DNA of 64,000 nucleotides, taken from contig NC_079498.1 in NCBI RefSeq assembly GCF_030052815.1, forward strand, positions 89,696,273-89,760,272. The letters are read 5' to 3'. Shown here piece after piece: positions 60,945 to 64,000 of this stretch. The translations under genes were made by a program, and so were the position numbers. Below the pieces are notes generated by a model. It was given only the letters and a program-made list of their open reading frames with translations, was not told where the DNA came from and searched no databases. The stretch is from Hevea brasiliensis. Its lineage: Eukaryota; Streptophyta; Magnoliopsida; Malpighiales; Euphorbiaceae. Within the stretch, counting starts at the first letter, position 1. Every line of letters begins with the position of its first letter.

Positions 60945-63435
60945 AATGAATTTAAATGCATTAGAGTTTAATAGGACTTGCTTGAAGAATATTCTTGGAC
61001 TTAGTTGAAAAAACTTTAACATTTTAAGGATTAGGAGCAAGTTACAAAAAAGAAAAAAAAGAGAAAAAAAAACCAATCACAGGCAACCAACCACCCCTCC
61101 CCCCTCTCTCCTCCTACTCCCCCTCTCTTTCGCAGCTCCTCCTACCAGAAGATCCTCCCCTTCTTTTCTCCCTTCTAGCAACCTCTAACAATTCCAGTGA
61201 CTTACTCAATCGACGATGACAATTCAGGTGACCACCAAGGAAGCTCGGATAACTAGGCATGGAGGTGGCAGGGGCAAAAATCGACGAAGGAGAGAGGGAG
61301 AATGCGCATGTGGGGCTCAAACTTCTTCGACCATTTCTCGACATTTCTGGCTGCCATTTGGGGCGAGGCCATCGACATTTAACTCCTAGTGGTAAAGGCT
61401 TCATTTCCTAACCAACGGCACTACAAACCATTGCCAAAATTACGAGAATCGAGAAGAGAGAATCCACATGTTTCCAACCATTTTCTCAATGATCCGGCCA
61501 TCGAATCTGTGACTCGAGACCACTGTTAAACTCAGTGCATCGAAACCTTCAAGATAAGATCAGCCCGCTTCGATCGGACACTGTTTGGAAAAGGTGATTA
61601 TCGGATGATCTAGATTGCTCGATGAGATTTTTGAGCCTTCTCGATTCTCATAAATTAAATATAATCATATGATAATTATTAATAATTTATGAACTTCATT
61701 TAGGTTTGATCAGATTGACGATAGCTTACCAACACTCGAGACTGAGTTTTTTTGCCTTATTCAAAAGCCTGATGGACTGTCTTGGAAAGTAGTTGTGTTT
61801 ACAATCATTTCTAGCATTTTCAGACTTTTCGGTCACATTCTAGGTACTAGATTTGGCAAAGGTAAACCGAACTCAAGTTGAGTGATTTTTACTTAGGTTT
61901 TGACTAGTTGATTAATCTGTAAAATATTTCTAGTATGCTAAAAATAATTAAAATAAATTGTATGGACTTTAAGATAATGAGAAGGACCCCCATGAATATT
62001 TTTGAAATTTTTTGAGAGTATTTGATAATTAATTGGACTGTAATAAAGTTTAGGGATTTGAGCTGAAGATTAGACAACTACACCCAGATTAGGTTTCTTG
62101 TAGGCCCGGGATGGGCATGTGATGATTGATTTTATGGGCCTGAAGCTCTATGTGTTGTTATTGTTGCTTTTGGCTGATTTTTTGTAGGGGGTAGGTCTAG
62201 TTACAAAGAAGACTCTGTCGAAATTTTAGCAAAATTTTGGGATTAAATTCTTACTTCTGTAATTTAAATTAATTCGTTAATTTTGTCAGTCAATTAATAG
62301 AGGTCAGTGTATTTGTATAGGTGAGCGGGGTCAACCAATTCTTCCTTCCAACCTGATCAGCTATAGTTAAATCGACCAACATGTGAGTTAGATATTGGTT
62401 ATTTTTATAATTTCAATATTATTTATATATTTGACATGTTCATGCATTTTATAAATAATTATTTATGCATATAATTAATTAAATATATTAAGGGAGCATT
62501 CCTATTATTGTATATTTAATTATTGTTAATTACTTATGTTTATCGTCTTGAGGATAATTTAGAGCTCTATGCGTGTGTGTTATACTTATGTAGTATATGA
62601 TGAATATGGATTGAATGGGTAGTTGCAGCTTGAGCTAGTCTCATTGAAACTCAGTCCTTATGGATATTGAAAGTCGAGGTAAGGCACGACTTTAAGTTAA
62701 TCTCGCTGACTGCTGCACTCGAATTTAAGCGAAAGTCTGGCTTGAGAGATATCTCGCTAGCGGAATTTGGATTAAGAGAGTTGTTACAGGGGATCAGCTC
62801 TCATATTTATATATTAATGTAATACACTACGTGCAAACGTAGCTCTAAATTATCTTCTCGTGCGAATATTTAGTGAATTTTTTGTTATATATGTTAGACA
62901 TTCATTTCATGGTAGGATTGCACTAGTTGTAGGTAGTTATATAAATTGCATCTATAATCAACATCTAAACTCATTGAGTCAAATGCTTACTACCGTTCAA
63001 TATTATTTTTCCCCAGTTTGTAGGAGGAGCAAATTTTACTTTAGAGTCCAACCTGCATTTTACCCCTACAGATGGTTATACTACTTAGTTACTAATATTT
63101 ATTTATTTATTTATGCCATTCTTAAAACTCTACTGCGACACTAGTTCATATAAGTATATGAATTAAATTAATAATAATTATTGGTATTAAATGGGTTGTG
63201 CATGATAATTATCAAGGTTAAGTTGAGCTCCCCTAGTTGTGTATGTGTTATGACTAATAAGCTGAGTTGGACCAAATTGATTATAATATTTTATTTTGTT
63301 TATATGAAATTTTGGGCTTTAAGTTTGAGCCTAGTTATGGGTTTGAGAATAGTGAGACTTACTACAGACTATGGGGGCTTTATGATAGTCCAAGTTTTAG
63401 TACCGACCTGGCCTACTAGTTTGGGTCGTGATACA
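60945..63435 (+). repeat. LTR F, plus-oriented member of the A/D family
   Basis: From about 60945 it aligns with the A LTR (TTGGACTTAGTTGAAAA block), then the CT-rich block near 61090, the CTTACCAACACTC segment near 61730, the GGGGATCAGCTC motif at 62789, and the end GGTCGTGATACA at 63435 against GGGTCATGACA in A. The first part (about 200 bases in A) is replaced by or hidden in the microsatellite. After the end, AGGTTGGTAGAAA might be a decayed PBS. It is unclear if this is a solo LTR or the 5' LTR of an element cut by insertion E. Confidence 0.75.
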
Positions 63436-63503
63436 AGGTTGGTAGAAAATTTCAACACCAAGAAGTTAAGAGAGTTCTTAGATAAAGTTGTTATTGACAG
63501 CAT

Positions 63504-64000
63504 TGTAACACCCCTATTTGCATAGCCTGGTATATTTCACTGTTCCGGTGACCCGTGTCGGTTCGGACAATTAAGGGGATTATAACCACACTTAAAACAA
63601 CTAGATAACCTATAAACACAAATAATTAGTAATTGTCAATTAGTTAAGTATAAATAAGAAAAATAGAACATAAGAAGTTAAACGAGCCGAGAGTCACATC
63701 GATGAGTAACCTTCTCGGGAAGGACTGCGAAGTCATTTTAAACTCAAATTTCGAACTGTAAAATGTGACGCTGCGGTCCTTAGGACCCTTATGAACACAG
63801 TGGAAAAGAGAAAATCATGAAAAAGAACTGTTAAGTAAGTCAAATAATTAGGTCAGGGAGCCGGAAGAAATATTGAATTATTTGCAAATCAGGATGAACT
63901 GGCAAGGGGCAATTTGGTCAATTGACCCCGAGAGCTCACTCCTGAACTAACTGTCAAATAAAATAAGAGAAAAAAAAATTTCGAAATCGAGAATTAAATT
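63504..64000 (+). mobile_element. Start of LTR E, B-family element (cut by window edge)
   Basis: It begins TGTAACACCCCTATTTGC and continues with TTTCACTGTTCCGGTGACC and GGGGCAATTTGGTCAATTGACC, all in the same order as in the B LTR (19174 onwards). It is a diverged relative, not a copy of B. The five preceding bases, AGCAT (63499-63503), would be its left target-site copy. The rest lies beyond the window. Confidence 0.85.

Noticed and set aside
63181..63525. 114-residue open frame spanning the end of LTR F
   Set aside because: It crosses an LTR end and the start of another LTR, so it is chance.

Overview
This is a plant nuclear window, almost certainly from a eudicot and possibly a woody rosid (the family cannot be fixed by eye). 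Evidence: two intron-containing plant genes (a CPP1/DUF3353 chloroplast protein and a DUF630/DUF632 protein), long-LTR Ty3/gypsy elements primed by initiator tRNA-Met, plant MITEs, a SINE-like piece and a TRIM element carrying a 5S-rRNA-like promoter. There are no bacterial operons, CRISPR arrays or rRNA operons.

Layout. 1-5143: minus-strand chromovirus element D, cut by the left edge (RT, protease, gag, PBS, 2.7 kb LTR). 5149-11129: AT-rich intergenic DNA with a Stowaway-like MITE, a CACTA-like non-autonomous element and a relic LTR. 11130-33941: a nested cluster. Old element A (perfect 5-bp repeat ATTGG on both sides) has its 3' LTR split twice, by full-length gypsy element B (19174-30963) and by a Cassandra-like TRIM insertion (31991-33088). 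The intact 5' LTR of A supplies the empty-site sequence for both insertions.

35123-43693 is the gene island. A three-exon CPP1-type gene on the plus strand and a four-exon DUF630/DUF632 gene on the minus strand lie tail to tail about 0.8 kb apart. The CPP1 intron 2 holds a solo LTR with target-site duplication and an inverted relative of it.

44424-64000 is repeat-rich again: a SINE-like fragment, a hAT-type MITE with perfect 8-bp TSD and an internal tandem duplication, full-length minus-strand gypsy element C (48019-59141, perfect TSD TTTCT), a palindromic trinucleotide microsatellite, an LTR of the A/D family (F), and the start of a B-family LTR (E) running off the right edge.

The gypsy elements form three families by LTR ends and body similarity: I (A, D, F and the relic at 10260-11129), II (B, E) and III (C). 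All readable pol genes are broken by stops and frameshifts, so none looks autonomous as sequenced. I see no new defence or metabolic system. The most notable signals are a candidate GT-AG intron inside the integrase reading frame of element C, the 5S-like TRIM with an unexplained gypsy-like left end, and the contrast in C between similar LTRs and a badly broken coding region.
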